From the NCBI GenBank assembly GCA_017415995.1, contig JAFQDN010000004.1:17427-81426 (forward strand): a DNA stretch of 64,000 bases, in the 5' to 3' direction. The position numbers and the translations under genes are program-made. Below the pieces are notes generated by a model, which was not told the origin of the DNA, ran no database searches, and was given only the letters and a program-made list of their open reading frames with translations. Origin of the DNA: Akkermansia sp. (lineage in GTDB: Bacteria; Verrucomicrobiota; Verrucomicrobiia; Verrucomicrobiales; Akkermansiaceae). Each line of letters opens with the position of its first letter. The first letter of the stretch is position 1. Shown piece after piece: positions 36,685-46,187 of the stretch.

Positions 36685-38517
36685 ATGAGTGATCCCACAA
36701 AGTTCCGCAACCTTGCCATCATCGCCCACGTAGACCATGGAAAAACCACGCTGGTGGATCAACTGTTGAAAGCAGGTGGCACCTACCGAGAAAACCAAGA
36801 AGTGCAAGACCGCGCCATGGACTCCATGGATTTAGAGCGGGAAAAAGGAATCACGATTAAAGCAAAAAACACGTCCATCCACTGGAACGGCTACACCATC
36901 AACATTGTAGATACCCCGGGGCACGCAGACTTCGGTGCTGAGGTAGAACGCGTAATGAAAATGGTGGATGGAGTCATCTTGGTCGTGGATGCCTATGAGG
37001 GTCCCCAAGCACAAACACGATTTGTATTAAGAAAAGCCTTAGAAGAAGGATTGTTGCCCATTGTTGTCGTCAACAAGATAGACCGCCCTCATGCAGACCC
37101 GATGAAGGTGCATGACCAGGTACTGGAGCTGCTCTTGGAGCTGGACGCCACGGAGGAGCAATTCGAGGCTCCTTTTGTATATGGCTCTGCACGCGATGGC
37201 TACTTCATGAACAGCCCGGAGAACGAGCCGCCGGTGGATTGCACTCCCCTTCTTTACCGAATCGTCAAGCACATACCGGCACCCAAAGATGCCGATGCGG
37301 AGCAACCGTTCAAGATGCTCATATCCAACATCGATTGGGATGATTACGTGGGGCGTGTTGCCGTGGGACGCATTACCAGCGGACGCGTGCAAAAGGGAGA
37401 CACTCTTTACCTGCTCCGACAGGACGGCTCGCGCATACAAGGCAAAGTCACCAAACTTTTTGAATACAGCGGGCTACAAACAACGGACTCCGCAATCGGC
37501 GAAGCCGGCAACATCATCGGTCTTTCCGGGTTTGAAGACGCAGACATCGGACAAACCCTTGCAGCCGATGCAGAGGCGGAGGCCATGCCCTTTGTACAGA
37601 TAGACCCGCCTACCGTTCAAATGGAGTTCAGCATCAATGACGGTCCGTTGGGTGGTAAAGATGGCAAAAATGTCACCAGCAGAGTCATCCGAGATCGCCT
37701 GATGCGAGAGATGCGCACCAACATCTCCATCAAAGTAGAAGACACGGATTTGGCAGGCGTATTCATGGTATCCGCTCGTGGCACCATGCAAATTGCCATC
37801 TTGGTGGAACAAATGCGCCGCGAAAATTACGAGGTACTCGTATCGCGCCCCAAAGTCATTACCCGAGAAATTAACGGCAGCATCTGCGAGCCGTTCGAAA
37901 CCGTCTTCATAGAAGTACCGGATGACTGCGCCAACGGCACTGTGCGAATTCTCGGCAACCGGCGCGGTATATTGGAAAACATGGAAACAACGGGAAACGG
38001 GCGCACTTTCATACAGGCAACCATACCGACCCGTGGTCTTATCGGCTTTGAGTTTGAGCTGGTGAACCTGACGAGCGGTCACGGCATATTTTCCCATCTT
38101 TTTAAAGAATACGCACCTTATGCCGGGGAGATTGTCACGCGACAAAGCAGCACTCTTATATCTATGGAAAACGGCATTGCCCGCCCCTATGCACTGCAAG
38201 CAATGGAGGAGCGAGGCTCCCTCTTCATTGCCCCGGGAGACGAAGTATATGAGGGCATGATTGTGGGAGAAAACCCCAAACCCATTGATATCCCTGTCAA
38301 TCCCACACGAGAAAAGCACCTCACAAACCACCGTTCTGCCACAAAAAATGATTCCATACAGCTTACGCCCCCGCGTATTTTTTCATTGGAGCGAGCTATT
38401 GAGTACATTGAACCGGATGAGCTTGTAGAAGCAACGCCACACTTTATCCGAATGCGCAAGCGTATTCTGGATGCCACGGCGCGCAAACGTGCGGAAATTA
38501 AGCTCCAAGGGAACTGA
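36685..38517 (+). CDS. typA: Ribosome-associated GTPase TypA/BipA
   Basis: 610 residues, full length. GTPase motifs: G1 AHVDHGKTT, the switch region with [12 protein letters not shown]3 DTPGHADFG and G4 NKID. The EF-G-like domains II, III and V follow, then the TypA-specific C-terminal domain ([34 protein letters not shown]). TypA binds the ribosome at the EF-G site and aids assembly and translation under stress or cold. The ankyrin gene follows after 11 bp. Confidence 0.97.
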   Translation: MSDPTKFRNLAIIAHVDHGKTTLVDQLLKAGGTYRENQEVQDRAMDSMDLEREKGITIKAKNTSIHWNGYTINIVDTPGHADFGAEVERVMKMVDGVILVVDAYEGPQAQTRFVLRKALEEGLLPIVVVNKIDRPHADPMKVHDQVLELLLELDATEEQFEAPFVYGSARDGYFMNSPENEPPVDCTPLLYRIVKHIPAPKDADAEQPFKMLISNIDWDDYVGRVAVGRITSGRVQKGDTLYLLRQDGSRIQGKVTKLFEYSGLQTTDSAIGEAGNIIGLSGFEDADIGQTLAADAEAEAMPFVQIDPPTVQMEFSINDGPLGGKDGKNVTSRVIRDRLMREMRTNISIKVEDTDLAGVFMVSARGTMQIAILVEQMRRENYEVLVSRPKVITREINGSICEPFETVFIEVPDDCANGTVRILGNRRGILENMETTGNGRTFIQATIPTRGLIGFEFELVNLTSGHGIFSHLFKEYAPYAGEIVTRQSSTLISMENGIARPYALQAMEERGSLFIAPGDEVYEGMIVGENPKPIDIPVNPTREKHLTNHRSATKNDSIQLTPPRIFSLERAIEYIEPDELVEATPHFIRMRKRILDATARKRAEIKLQGN

Positions 38518-38528
38518 GTTTCTCTACC

Positions 38529-39164
38529 ATGGATAACGAAGCATTCCAAATATCAACCCCTCTTTTCCGAGCCATCACCGGAGGAGATACGGAAAAAGTA
38601 CGACAACTACTGCTCAACGGAGCGGACCCGAATGAGTGCGACGGGTTGGACGACGAAACAGCACTTCTCATAGCAGCAGTAGAGGGACGTACGGAGATAG
38701 TCAGACTTTTGCTGGAAGCAGGCGCCAACCCCGAGCAGTACGACATTCATGGATATTCAGCCCTGATGGCGGCAGTATGCGCCGATTCCCTTCCGATAGT
38801 GCAATTGCTACTGGCAGCCGGAGCAAATGTGCATGCGAGGTGTTCCCGCAGCGGAGCCGAAGCCTTACATGATGCCGCCGCCGGATGCCATACTGCCATA
38901 ACCCGTGAGCTGCTACAGGCCGGAGCAGATGCGAATGGCGGAGAGACAAAAGAAGGGCTTACCGCTCTGATGTGTGCCGTACAGGCACTTTGCCCGGACA
39001 TTGTTGAGATGCTGCTGGAGCACGGAGCCAAAGCCGACACCCGCAGCAGCAAAGGGTTCACCGCTATCGAGCTCTTAAACCACAAGGAAACAGAGCTTTG
39101 GCAGCCCATACACCTTACCCGAGCTGCTAAAATACGCACTCTTCTGGCGCACGCCCCCCGGTAA
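38529..39164 (+). CDS. Ankyrin-repeat protein
   Basis: 211 residues, nearly all ankyrin repeats (about five): STPLFRAITGGDTEKVRQLL, DETALLIAAVEGRTEIVRLL, GYSALMAAVCADSLPIVQLL, GAEALHDAAAGCHTAITREL and GLTALMCAVQALCPDIVEML, then a short capping helix. It has no signal peptide, so it is presumably a cytoplasmic binding protein; the partner is unknown. It lies 11 bp after typA, likely in the same transcript, and ends 2 bp from the stop of a convergent gene. Confidence 0.9.
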   Translation: MDNEAFQISTPLFRAITGGDTEKVRQLLLNGADPNECDGLDDETALLIAAVEGRTEIVRLLLEAGANPEQYDIHGYSALMAAVCADSLPIVQLLLAAGANVHARCSRSGAEALHDAAAGCHTAITRELLQAGADANGGETKEGLTALMCAVQALCPDIVEMLLEHGAKADTRSSKGFTAIELLNHKETELWQPIHLTRAAKIRTLLAHAPR

Positions 39165-39166
39165 AC

Positions 39167-39490
39167 TTACTGCTGGGATTCCAACAACTCGGCCGCCACG
39201 CGTACGCAATCTTGGCAGGCTACTCTCGGGGTGCCTCCCTTCAGGTCACGGCAACACGTTGCCCCCAGCTTCTCTGCAAATGCAGCTTTCAGTGCCTCAG
39301 CCCTTTCCGGAGCCACCATCAGAGCTCCGTACAATGCGCCGCATGTTCCCTCCGGGGCGCGACCTCCTCCACACGTCTTCATCTCCTCCAACAAATCCAT
39401 TCGCCCGAAGGCTGCGCAAATTGTTTGTGCACAGTTATACATGTAAGGCGGTTCACGGAAGGTGGATAATGCTTTCTCTGCTGTGTTCAT
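39167..39490 (-). CDS. C_GCAxxG_C_C family protein
   Basis: 107 residues. The signature is present: YNCAQTICAAFG, CGGGRAPEGTCGALYGA and a C-terminal pair CCRDLKGG / CQDC. This family of small redox or metal-binding proteins occurs in anaerobes; its function is unknown to me. The promoter fixes the start at 39490, since the in-frame ATG at 39529 lies in the -35 box. Confidence 0.85.
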   Translation of the reverse strand: MNTAEKALSTFREPPYMYNCAQTICAAFGRMDLLEEMKTCGGGRAPEGTCGALYGALMVAPERAEALKAAFAEKLGATCCRDLKGGTPRVACQDCVRVAAELLESQQ

Positions 39491-39500
39491 GGCTAAGGTT

Positions 39501-39529
39501 AGTATAATATCCCCCGATTTTATTGTCAA
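39501..39529 (-). promoter_or_regulatory. Promoter of the C_GCAxxG_C_C gene, near-leaderless
   Basis: Minus strand: TTGACA (39524-39529), exactly 17 bp, TATACT (39501-39506), then 10 nt to the ATG at 39490. Confidence 0.8.
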
Positions 39530-39617
39530 CGCTAATTTTAAGCTTTTATCTTTCGATAGAACTCAGCATTACCTACTCAGCGTTTGAGCCTTACAAAATT
39601 CAGAAAAAAATAATTGT

Positions 39618-39645
39618 TTGACATTCTGAACAAAAGTATTACAAT
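39618..39645 (+). promoter_or_regulatory. Promoter of the 139-residue secreted protein
   Basis: TTGACA (39618-39623), 16 bp, TACAAT (39640-39645); leader ~22 nt. Confidence 0.7.
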
Positions 39646-39673
39646 AGGGGCAACTAAACAAACTGTATAAGAG

Positions 39674-40093
39674 ATGAAAAACACTGTACTTTTAGCCGCA
39701 GCCCTCTGCGCACCGCTCGCCATGGCACAGGAAATCACTGATCCGTCAGCCTCCGCAGCCGACACACAAACCCAGAAAGTGGAAGCCGCCATCGATGAAT
39801 TGTGCGAACTACAAGTCAAGATTGTAGAGCAGCTGGAGAGCGCGAAAGACCGCGACAGCGCCGATGCAGCAGCCGAGCAACTTTTCGCAATCATCAGCCG
39901 CGTGCAGGAATTGCAAGGCGATGCAAGAGCCATCAAAGATTGTGACCAAGCTACTCAGCAACGCTTGCTCAAAAAACTCCTTGTTGTAACATTCAGCATC
40001 GATAAGCGCAAAAAAGCCGTTGGCAAGTCCTTGGTGGAAAACGAATTCTACGGCAGTGAAAATCTCAAGAACGCCGTACGCATGATGCTGTAA
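39674..40093 (+). CDS. Small secreted helical protein, unknown function
   Basis: 139 residues. The N-terminus is a clear signal peptide ending APLAMAQ (cleavage near residue 19). The mature ~120 residues are helical, with heptad-like Leu/Ile spacing (EAAIDELCELQVKIVEQL; QLFAIISRVQELQG), so a periplasmic coiled coil is likely. Two Cys could form a disulfide. No family recognised. It has a strong promoter and a very strong shared terminator, suggesting good expression. Confidence 0.8.
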   Translation: MKNTVLLAAALCAPLAMAQEITDPSASAADTQTQKVEAAIDELCELQVKIVEQLESAKDRDSADAAAEQLFAIISRVQELQGDARAIKDCDQATQQRLLKKLLVVTFSIDKRKKAVGKSLVENEFYGSENLKNAVRMML

Positions 40094-40119
40094 TCTCTTT
40101 TTAGCAAACTAAGTTTATT

Positions 40120-40156
40120 AAAAGCCCCCTGCTTTCGCTAAAAGCAGGGGGCTTTT
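40120..40156. terminator. Strong bidirectional terminator
   Basis: A perfect 16-bp stem (AAAAGCCCCCTGCTTT, 40120-40135, with its complement 40141-40156) and 5-nt loop, flanked by A/T tracts on both sides. It serves the convergent 139-residue gene (+) and GYF/DUF805 gene (-). Confidence 0.9.
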
Positions 40157-40184
40157 ACTTTAGGCAAAATGCTGAAACACGCCC

Positions 40185-41429
40185 TTATTTAGCAGGAGGA
40201 GCCGGAGCATCACCGTACATGTTAGGTCCTGTTGATTTGGAGAACAAATAAACATAACCGAGTACGGGAGTAAAAGCAGCTGAACCGGATTTACCGACAT
40301 CATGCATGCGCCGAATCGTAACCGCTGCCATCGGCAAGGCAAATGCCAGCAGGGCTAATAAGAAAACTACTGCCACTGCAATTAATACAAGCGAATATTC
40401 TGTCCCTAATATAAAAAATATTAAGAAAGCAACAAGTAACAGCTGATTAACAGCAAAAAACCACCAATATTCACTTCGGGAGGCGCGACCGCTAAACTGA
40501 GCATAACGCTTCAGACAAGAAACTGTGGCACTGATGAGATTATACCCATTGTTCTGCGGATACCCGGCCGTAGCTCCATACGGAGCAGAAGCGCTATACG
40601 ACTGCTGTGCCCCATAAGGATTGGGAGGAGGTGCGCCATACGGCTGCGGTGCACCGTAAGGATTGGGAGAAGGCGCACCATACGGCTGCGGTGCACCGTA
40701 AGGATTGGGAGGGGGCGCACCATACGGCTGCGGTGCACCGTAAGGATTGGGAGGGGGCGCACCATACGGCTGCTGTGCCCCATAAGGATTGGGAGGAGGC
40801 GCAGCATACGGCTGCTGTGCTCCATAAGGATTCGGAGGCGGTGCGCCATACGGCTGCGGTGCACCGTAAGGATTGGGAGGGGGTGCACCATACGGCTGCT
40901 GTGCACCGTAAGGATTGGGAGGGGGCGCACCATACGGCTGCGGTGCTCCATAAGGATTCGGAGGCGGTGTTGCACTCGGAAGTTTGGCAATTTTCGGCCG
41001 AGGAGCAACGTGAGCACCGGGTTGTTGCGGGTGGTTGGGAGCTACTGTCTTTTTGCGAGGAGCGGGAAACAGAGTTTCCAGAGGCTCCCATGAGGAAGAA
41101 CCGACAGGACAAGCTTTTGTGCCCTTCGGCAACTTACCGGAATCAACAAGAGAACGCACCTCAGCCTCAGTTTTAGGTCCTAAAGTCTTACCGTCAACTG
41201 TGTAAATATAATATGATTTTTGCTCCTGAGTTGCAGGAGGTTGCTGCGGTTGTGGCGTCTTCTGAGGAGCGGGGAACAGAGTTTCCAGAGGTGACCAAGA
41301 CTCAGAACCAACCGGGCAGACTTGCGTACCCTTCGGCAATTTTTGCTCGTCTATGAGAGAACGCACCTCGTGTTCTTCCATAGGGCCTAGAGTTTTGCCT
41401 TCCACTGTATAGATGTAGTATGACTTCAT
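40185..41429 (-). CDS. Two GYF-like domains, Pro/Tyr repeat linker and DUF805 membrane domain
   Basis: 414 residues. Two near-identical GYF_2 domains open the protein (about 1-52 and 72-122), each of the form SYYIYTV(E/D)GKTLGP with PKGT and SWxPLETLFPAP. A linker follows with nine 14-residue units of the type PPPNPYGAPQPYGA (about 155-280). The last ~120 residues are a DUF805 domain: FSGRASRSEYWWFFAVNQLL, three hydrophobic segments and IRRMHDVGKSG. The architecture suggests a membrane protein presenting GYF domains, which elsewhere bind Pro-rich peptides; self-association with its own linker is conceivable. The start at 41429 is fixed by the promoter upstream. Confidence 0.9.
   Translation of the reverse strand: MKSYYIYTVEGKTLGPMEEHEVRSLIDEQKLPKGTQVCPVGSESWSPLETLFPAPQKTPQPQQPPATQEQKSYYIYTVDGKTLGPKTEAEVRSLVDSGKLPKGTKACPVGSSSWEPLETLFPAPRKKTVAPNHPQQPGAHVAPRPKIAKLPSATPPPNPYGAPQPYGAPPPNPYGAQQPYGAPPPNPYGAPQPYGAPPPNPYGAQQPYAAPPPNPYGAQQPYGAPPPNPYGAPQPYGAPPPNPYGAPQPYGAPSPNPYGAPQPYGAPPPNPYGAQQSYSASAPYGATAGYPQNNGYNLISATVSCLKRYAQFSGRASRSEYWWFFAVNQLLLVAFLIFFILGTEYSLVLIAVAVVFLLALLAFALPMAAVTIRRMHDVGKSGSAAFTPVLGYVYLFSKSTGPNMYGDAPAPPAK
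40590..40967 (-). repeat. Nine tandem 42-nt units in the GYF/DUF805 gene
   Basis: Each unit encodes 14 residues; the units alternate between GAPQ and GAQQ variants. They are coding, in frame and contiguous, with no spacers. Confidence 0.9.
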
Positions 41430-41456
41430 AAGCAAATTCGATATCCGATGGGCACT

Positions 41457-41485
41457 AGCATACACCATCAATCATATGTTAACAA
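41457..41485 (-). promoter_or_regulatory. Promoter of the GYF/DUF805 gene
   Basis: Minus strand: TTGTTA (41480-41485), 17 bp, TATGCT (41457-41462); leader ~20 nt to the ATG at 41429. An upstream in-frame ATG at 41471 lies within this promoter. Confidence 0.55.
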
Positions 41486-41575
41486 GCATTTTTATCACAC
41501 ATATAACTTTTTTTATATTTCATCATCTATTCTTCGATTTCAGTCAAGATTCCGAGCGTCAAATAAAATAAGGGA

Positions 41576-41603
41576 TTGCAAAACAAGAAAAAAGGAGTAT
41601 ACT
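41576..41603 (+). promoter_or_regulatory. ABC-F gene promoter, leaderless spacing
   Basis: TTGCAA (41576-41581), 16 bp, TATACT (41598-41603), then 8 nt to the ATG at 41612. Confidence 0.65.
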
Positions 41604-41611
41604 ATTCGCGC

Positions 41612-43216
41612 ATGCTGACCATCAAAAAACTGACAAAAGCACACGCAGGGCGCACCTTATTCTATGAGACCGAACTCATCGTCAACTGGGGAGAGCGCAT
41701 AGCACTGGTAGGACCGAACGGGGCGGGAAAATCCACCCTTTTCCGCATGATTTTGGGCGAAGACAGCCCCGATGAAGGTCAGATTATCATGGACGAATAC
41801 GGAGTAGTAGGCTACCTGCCGCAAGAGGCAGGCGACCCGAGCGACCGCACCGTATTGGAAATCGCCATGAGCATTACGCCGGAAATGGGCCAAGCAATCC
41901 GCACAATACAAGAGTGCGATGCCAAAGGCGATAACACCAGTGATGACTATGCACATGCCATGGACGTCTTCATTGCCAACAACGGCTACCAACTGGAACC
42001 CAAGGCAAAACGAATATTGAAGGGACTGGCATTCAAGGACGAGGATTTTCACCGTCCGGCACGCGAAATGAGCGGAGGCTGGGTAATGAGAGCCCACTTG
42101 GCACAACTGCTGGTAGCGGAACCGGATTTGCTGATGCTGGACGAACCGACTAACCACTTGGATTTGATGAGTCTGCTGTGGTTACGCCGTTACCTGATGA
42201 ATTACCCGGGAGCCATCTTCATGATTTCCCACGACCGAGACTTCATGGACGAGCTGGTGGAAACCGTGTATGACATAGAGAACCAAGAGCTGGTACGCTA
42301 TACCGGCAATTACAGCAAATTCTTGGAGCTTAAAGAGCAACGCTATGAAATACTGCTGGCGGCGTGGCGCAATCAGCAGCGCGAAATTGCCCACATGGAA
42401 TACTTTATTGAGCGTTTCCGTTCCGTTGCTTCTAAGGCCGCTCAAGTGCAAAGCCGTATTAAACAGCTGGAAAAAATCAGACGCATAGAAAAACCAAAAC
42501 AAGCACGGCGAGTATTCAAATTTATCTTCCCACAACCACCGCGTGCCATGCAGCGTGTAATGGAGCTGGAAAAGGTCGGGCAAAGTTACGGCGACAAACG
42601 TATCTACAAAAATCTGGATTTACTGATAGAGCGTGGAGACCGCATCGTATTGGTTGGGCCCAACGGAGCAGGCAAATCCACCTTGCTCAAGATACTCGCA
42701 GGAGTGGTCCCCATTGACGAAGGCAAACGAATCTTAGGCACAACAACGCGTATCGGATATTTCTCCCAGATGAGGTCGGAAAACCTCACACCCAACTTCA
42801 CCGTATTGGAGGAAATCATGAATGCCGACCCGGAACTGAGAGAAGAAGAAGCGCGCGCCGTGCTGGGCTCTTTCATGTTCCGCAAGCTGGACTGCGAAAA
42901 ACGCGTGGAGGTGCTCAGTGGTGGAGAAAAATCGCGCCTGAGTTTGGTTAAATTCTTGGTGAATCCGCCCAATCTACTGCTGATGGACGAACCGACCACC
43001 CACTTGGACATCATGAGCGTGGAAGCACTCTCGCAGGCCCTCAAACGCTATGAAGGAACATTAGTGTTCATCTCACACGATGTACACTTCATCCGAGCCT
43101 TAGCAGAGAAGACACTGCACATAGCCCACGGAACCGTAACGCCCTATGCGGGTGGCTATGATTACTATCTGGAAAAATCCGGGTTAATGGATAACCCGGA
43201 TGCCATGAACATGTAA
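41612..43216 (+). CDS. ABC-F family ATPase
   Basis: 534 residues with two ABC domains and no membrane segments. Walker A occurs twice as GPNGAGKSTL, with Walker B as LLMLDEPTNHLDL and LLLMDEPTTHLDI. The first signature is MSGGWVMR, the second LSGGEKSR. The interdomain linker (about 240-310) is the charged helical hairpin of translation-acting ABC-F proteins such as EttA, Uup and YbiT. They bind the ribosomal E site and adjust translation or protect against antibiotics; which subtype this is cannot be said. The start at 41612 follows from the promoter, which overlaps the extra N-terminus of the longer frame. Confidence 0.93.
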   Translation: MLTIKKLTKAHAGRTLFYETELIVNWGERIALVGPNGAGKSTLFRMILGEDSPDEGQIIMDEYGVVGYLPQEAGDPSDRTVLEIAMSITPEMGQAIRTIQECDAKGDNTSDDYAHAMDVFIANNGYQLEPKAKRILKGLAFKDEDFHRPAREMSGGWVMRAHLAQLLVAEPDLLMLDEPTNHLDLMSLLWLRRYLMNYPGAIFMISHDRDFMDELVETVYDIENQELVRYTGNYSKFLELKEQRYEILLAAWRNQQREIAHMEYFIERFRSVASKAAQVQSRIKQLEKIRRIEKPKQARRVFKFIFPQPPRAMQRVMELEKVGQSYGDKRIYKNLDLLIERGDRIVLVGPNGAGKSTLLKILAGVVPIDEGKRILGTTTRIGYFSQMRSENLTPNFTVLEEIMNADPELREEEARAVLGSFMFRKLDCEKRVEVLSGGEKSRLSLVKFLVNPPNLLLMDEPTTHLDIMSVEALSQALKRYEGTLVFISHDVHFIRALAEKTLHIAHGTVTPYAGGYDYYLEKSGLMDNPDAMNM

Positions 43217-43236
43217 AGGAACTACACAACCGTCAA

Positions 43237-43277
43237 CGCCCAAGCCTGTAGACTCATATTCCCCACAGACTTGGGCG
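43237..43277 (+). terminator. Long hairpin after the ABC-F gene
   Basis: CGCCCAAG-C-CTGT (43237-43249) pairs with ACAG-A-CTTGGGCG (43265-43277), 12 pairs with one mismatch and a 15-nt loop. It lacks a T-tract, so it is a possible rather than certain terminator. Confidence 0.5.
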
Positions 43278-43330
43278 AGTTAGGTTGTGGTAAAATCACA
43301 TATTTTTGTACGCACAGGCCGATTTCCGGC

Positions 43331-43358
43331 TTGAAGTGAAAGAAAAATATGATAAACT
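43331..43358 (+). promoter_or_regulatory. Promoter of the peroxidase gene
   Basis: TTGAAG (43331-43336), 16 bp, TAAACT (43353-43358); leader ~20 nt. TAAAAT at 43291-43296 is another possible -10, with a poor -35. Confidence 0.45.
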
Positions 43359-43384
43359 GACAGAGTACGTACGATGCCTCACTT

Positions 43385-45349
43385 ATGAACAAGAAAATAA
43401 CCCCTTACATATATGGCGTAACAACGGCGGCTGTTACCATTGCCGCAGCGGGTGTCATTTCTGCTATCATTCTGCGTCCCGGGGAGAAGGACTTTCCCGT
43501 ACCGGTGGATGCTGCTGCGGCAAAAGAAATGGCTAACGTGATTATGAATCAAAAATGCGCAGCATGCCACGGAGAAAATCCGGACTATAACGGATTCCTG
43601 AATTTTTGCTCATTCGGAAAAATCAAGCGAGACATAGACGGTGCGCAAAAAGCATTCACCATATCCGCAGACGGCAGCATACGCAGTGACTTGGTGAACA
43701 TGGTGAAAATGGATTACGTTTTGCGCACACGTCGCATGCCCCCGACCCTGTACACCATCATGCACCCGGGATCCAAGCTGACCATGAATGACGTAAAAGC
43801 CATGCGCTACTACTATGATGAAGAGCTCATCAACCGCATCGCTTTTTCACCGATTACGCCTAATAAGGCAAATAAAGCCAAGCAAGCTAAGGATAACAAG
43901 CTGCTGTTAGGGCACATGCTCTTCTTTGACACCAGATTGTCCACAACCGGCACCGTATCCTGCGCGAGTTGCCATGATTTGACTAAAGGTGGCACAGACA
44001 ATTTGCCAAAGTCGGAGGGAGTGCCCGGAGCAGACGGCAAACCGCAGTTGGGAGGCGTGAATGCCCCCACGGTCTTTAACGCTGAGACACACATCCGTCA
44101 ATTCTGGGACGGACGAGCCGCTGATTTGCAGGAGCAGGCAGGCGGACCTCCCCTCAACCCGGTAGAAATGGGCTACAGCAAACCGGAAGACTGGGGACTC
44201 ATCATAGCCAAACTCAGCGAAGAACCGGCCTATCGGTTGCTATTCGAGAAGGTATATGGGCAAGAAGGTATAACTCAGCGAACCATTACGGATGCCATCG
44301 CCCACTTTGAAAAATCGCTTGTAACTCCCTTCTCTGCATTTGACCTGTACCTGATTGGAGAAAAGGATGCACTTACCGCGCAACAAATCCGAGGCATGGA
44401 GACATTCCGAAATCTTGGTTGCGTAACCTGCCACGCCGGGGCCAATTTAGGGGGACAAAGCTTTGAGTACATTAACACCGATGCCGACCTCCGAGAACTT
44501 GCCACACAAGATTACACGGAAGGAGCATATGGCCTCATGGACTTCACCAAGAACGAGAAGCACAAGGACATGTTCCGAGTTCCTTCTCTGCGCAACGTAG
44601 CACTTACAGCGCCCTATTTCCACACCGGTACAGTTACGGATTTGTCGGAAGCTGTCAGCATCATGTTCCGTACGCAAACAGGTATTACCCCCTCACCTTC
44701 TACCGTTGCGGATGTTACGGAGTTCCTGAACGCGCAGACCGGCAGATATAACGGCAAACCACTTAACGAGCTTACCATCAGAGACATCAGCCCCAACAGT
44801 ATCAAAGCATACAACATGGTAATCAAGGCGAAAAAGGCGGCAGAAGCTGCGCGGCTGAAAGCTGAGGCAGAAGCCCGTGCCAAAGCTGAGGCAGAAGCCC
44901 GTGCCAAAGCTGAGGCAGAAGCCCGCGCCAAAGCTGAGGCAGAAGCCCGTGCCAAAGCTGAGGCAGAAGCCCGCGCCAAGGCTGAGGCAGATGCCCGTGC
45001 CAAGGCTGAGGCAGATGCCCGTGCCAAAGCTGAGGCAGAAGCCCGTGCCAAGGCTGAGGCAGAAGCCCGCGCCAAGGCTGAGGCAGAAGCCCGCGCCAAG
45101 GCTGAGGCAGATGCCCGTGCCAAAGCTGAGGCAGAAGCCCGCGCCAAAGCTGAGGCAGAAGCCCGCGCTAAAGCTGAGAATCAACAACAAGCATGGGAAG
45201 CTGCACGAGCACGTGCGCGAGAGGAACGAGCTAGGTATCGCGCGCAGATGCTTCAAGAAATCGGGCAGCAGAGTGGCTTCATCATCCCTATCCCCGGAGA
45301 AGTAACAGATACCACCTCATCGGAAAGTAAAGAAACTCCGAAAAACTGA
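43385..45349 (+). CDS. Triheme cytochrome c peroxidase-like protein with repetitive helical tail
   Basis: 654 residues. An N-terminal membrane anchor (about 9-30) precedes a haem-binding domain with CAACH (Cys58) and [17 protein letters not shown] diheme peroxidase (CcpA/MauG) domain follows with CASCH (Cys193), [21 protein letters not shown] (Cys346) and [19 protein letters not shown]. It should reduce hydrogen peroxide, or oxidise a protein partner, on the outer side of the inner membrane. From residue 492 the chain becomes 13 tandem octapeptides KAEAEARA, a highly charged single-helix or coiled-coil rod resembling the TolA rod, then an Arg/Glu stretch and a Ser/Thr end. The stop overlaps the next start (TGATG). 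Confidence 0.9.
   Translation: MNKKITPYIYGVTTAAVTIAAAGVISAIILRPGEKDFPVPVDAAAAKEMANVIMNQKCAACHGENPDYNGFLNFCSFGKIKRDIDGAQKAFTISADGSIRSDLVNMVKMDYVLRTRRMPPTLYTIMHPGSKLTMNDVKAMRYYYDEELINRIAFSPITPNKANKAKQAKDNKLLLGHMLFFDTRLSTTGTVSCASCHDLTKGGTDNLPKSEGVPGADGKPQLGGVNAPTVFNAETHIRQFWDGRAADLQEQAGGPPLNPVEMGYSKPEDWGLIIAKLSEEPAYRLLFEKVYGQEGITQRTITDAIAHFEKSLVTPFSAFDLYLIGEKDALTAQQIRGMETFRNLGCVTCHAGANLGGQSFEYINTDADLRELATQDYTEGAYGLMDFTKNEKHKDMFRVPSLRNVALTAPYFHTGTVTDLSEAVSIMFRTQTGITPSPSTVADVTEFLNAQTGRYNGKPLNELTIRDISPNSIKAYNMVIKAKKAAEAARLKAEAEARAKAEAEARAKAEAEARAKAEAEARAKAEAEARAKAEADARAKAEADARAKAEAEARAKAEAEARAKAEAEARAKAEADARAKAEAEARAKAEAEARAKAENQQQAWEAARARAREERARYRAQMLQEIGQQSGFIIPIPGEVTDTTSSESKETPKN
44858..45169 (+). 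repeat. Thirteen tandem 24-nt units in the peroxidase gene
   Basis: Units encode KAEAEARA or KAEADARA. The DNA units are nearly identical (variation GCC/GCT, CGT/CGC, AAA/AAG), pointing to recent expansion or gene conversion. Confidence 0.92.
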
Positions 45350-46119
45350 TGCAATTTTCTGTACTTGCAAGCAGCAGTAAGGGTAATGCCACTGTCATCA
45401 GCAGTGGCATTACTCACATATTGGTGGACACCGGAATCAGCGCACTACGCATACGCAAAGGCTTGCAGGAGTGCGGGTTGACCGGCAAACAGCTGGCAGC
45501 CATTCTCTTTACCCATGAACATACAGACCACGTGTGCGGATTGGGACAACTGGCAAAAAAAGAAGACCTGAGCATTTACTGTACCCGCTACATGGGACAA
45601 GAGCTACGCCCTATTGCCCCCCATGCACGCTACACATATTTGGAGCCCGGGAGCCCCGTACAAATAGGGGACATTACAGTCACGGCATTCTGCGTCAGCC
45701 ATGATGCCACGGATCCTGTCGGTTATATCTTTGAAAGCAACAACAAAAAGCTGGGATACATCACAGACACGGGAAAAATCCCCAATGGTCTCACGGAACT
45801 GTTGCAAGGAGTGGATGCCTTGTATTTGGAATCCAATTATGACCCCTCCATGCTCCGCAACTCGGGCAGACCTCTTTACCTCATTGAGCGCATAGCAAGC
45901 CACTTCGGACACCTTTCTAATGAACAAGCCGGAGATTTTGTTCGCAGCATTGCTCACAATGGCTTGCAGCACTTGGTACTGGCACACCTGAGCCAAGATT
46001 GCAACACGCCGGCAATTGCAAGCGCAGCCATGCGCAAAGTTCTCGATGAATTGAAGCTGCCGACGGTGCTACACTGCGCCCCCGCAGCAACAAGATTACC
46101 ATGGCTAAGCATAAACTGA
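45349..46119 (+). CDS. MBL-fold hydrolase, YycJ/WalJ type
   Basis: 256 residues. The metallo-beta-lactamase metal motif is THEHTDH (about 55-61); further ligands lie in FCVSHDATD, YITDTG and the C-terminal LAHLSQDCN. The N-terminus [17 protein letters not shown] is typical of YycJ/WalJ/VicX proteins. These are cytoplasmic DNA exonuclease-like or regulatory hydrolases that accompany WalRK in Firmicutes; no two-component genes are present here. It is coupled to the peroxidase gene by a one-base stop/start overlap, an odd pairing of a cytoplasmic and an exported protein. Confidence 0.9.
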   Translation: MQFSVLASSSKGNATVISSGITHILVDTGISALRIRKGLQECGLTGKQLAAILFTHEHTDHVCGLGQLAKKEDLSIYCTRYMGQELRPIAPHARYTYLEPGSPVQIGDITVTAFCVSHDATDPVGYIFESNNKKLGYITDTGKIPNGLTELLQGVDALYLESNYDPSMLRNSGRPLYLIERIASHFGHLSNEQAGDFVRSIAHNGLQHLVLAHLSQDCNTPAIASAAMRKVLDELKLPTVLHCAPAATRLPWLSIN

Positions 46120-46187
46120 GCCTCAATCCTTCATCATCATCCGCTTTTCACAACAAGCAACAACACCGAATCGGCATAAGCCACAAT

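Noticed and set aside
44858..45169. CRISPR-like regular repeats (also 40590-40967 and 61711-62190)
   Set aside because: Units are contiguous with no unique spacers, lie wholly in coding frames, and no cas genes are present.
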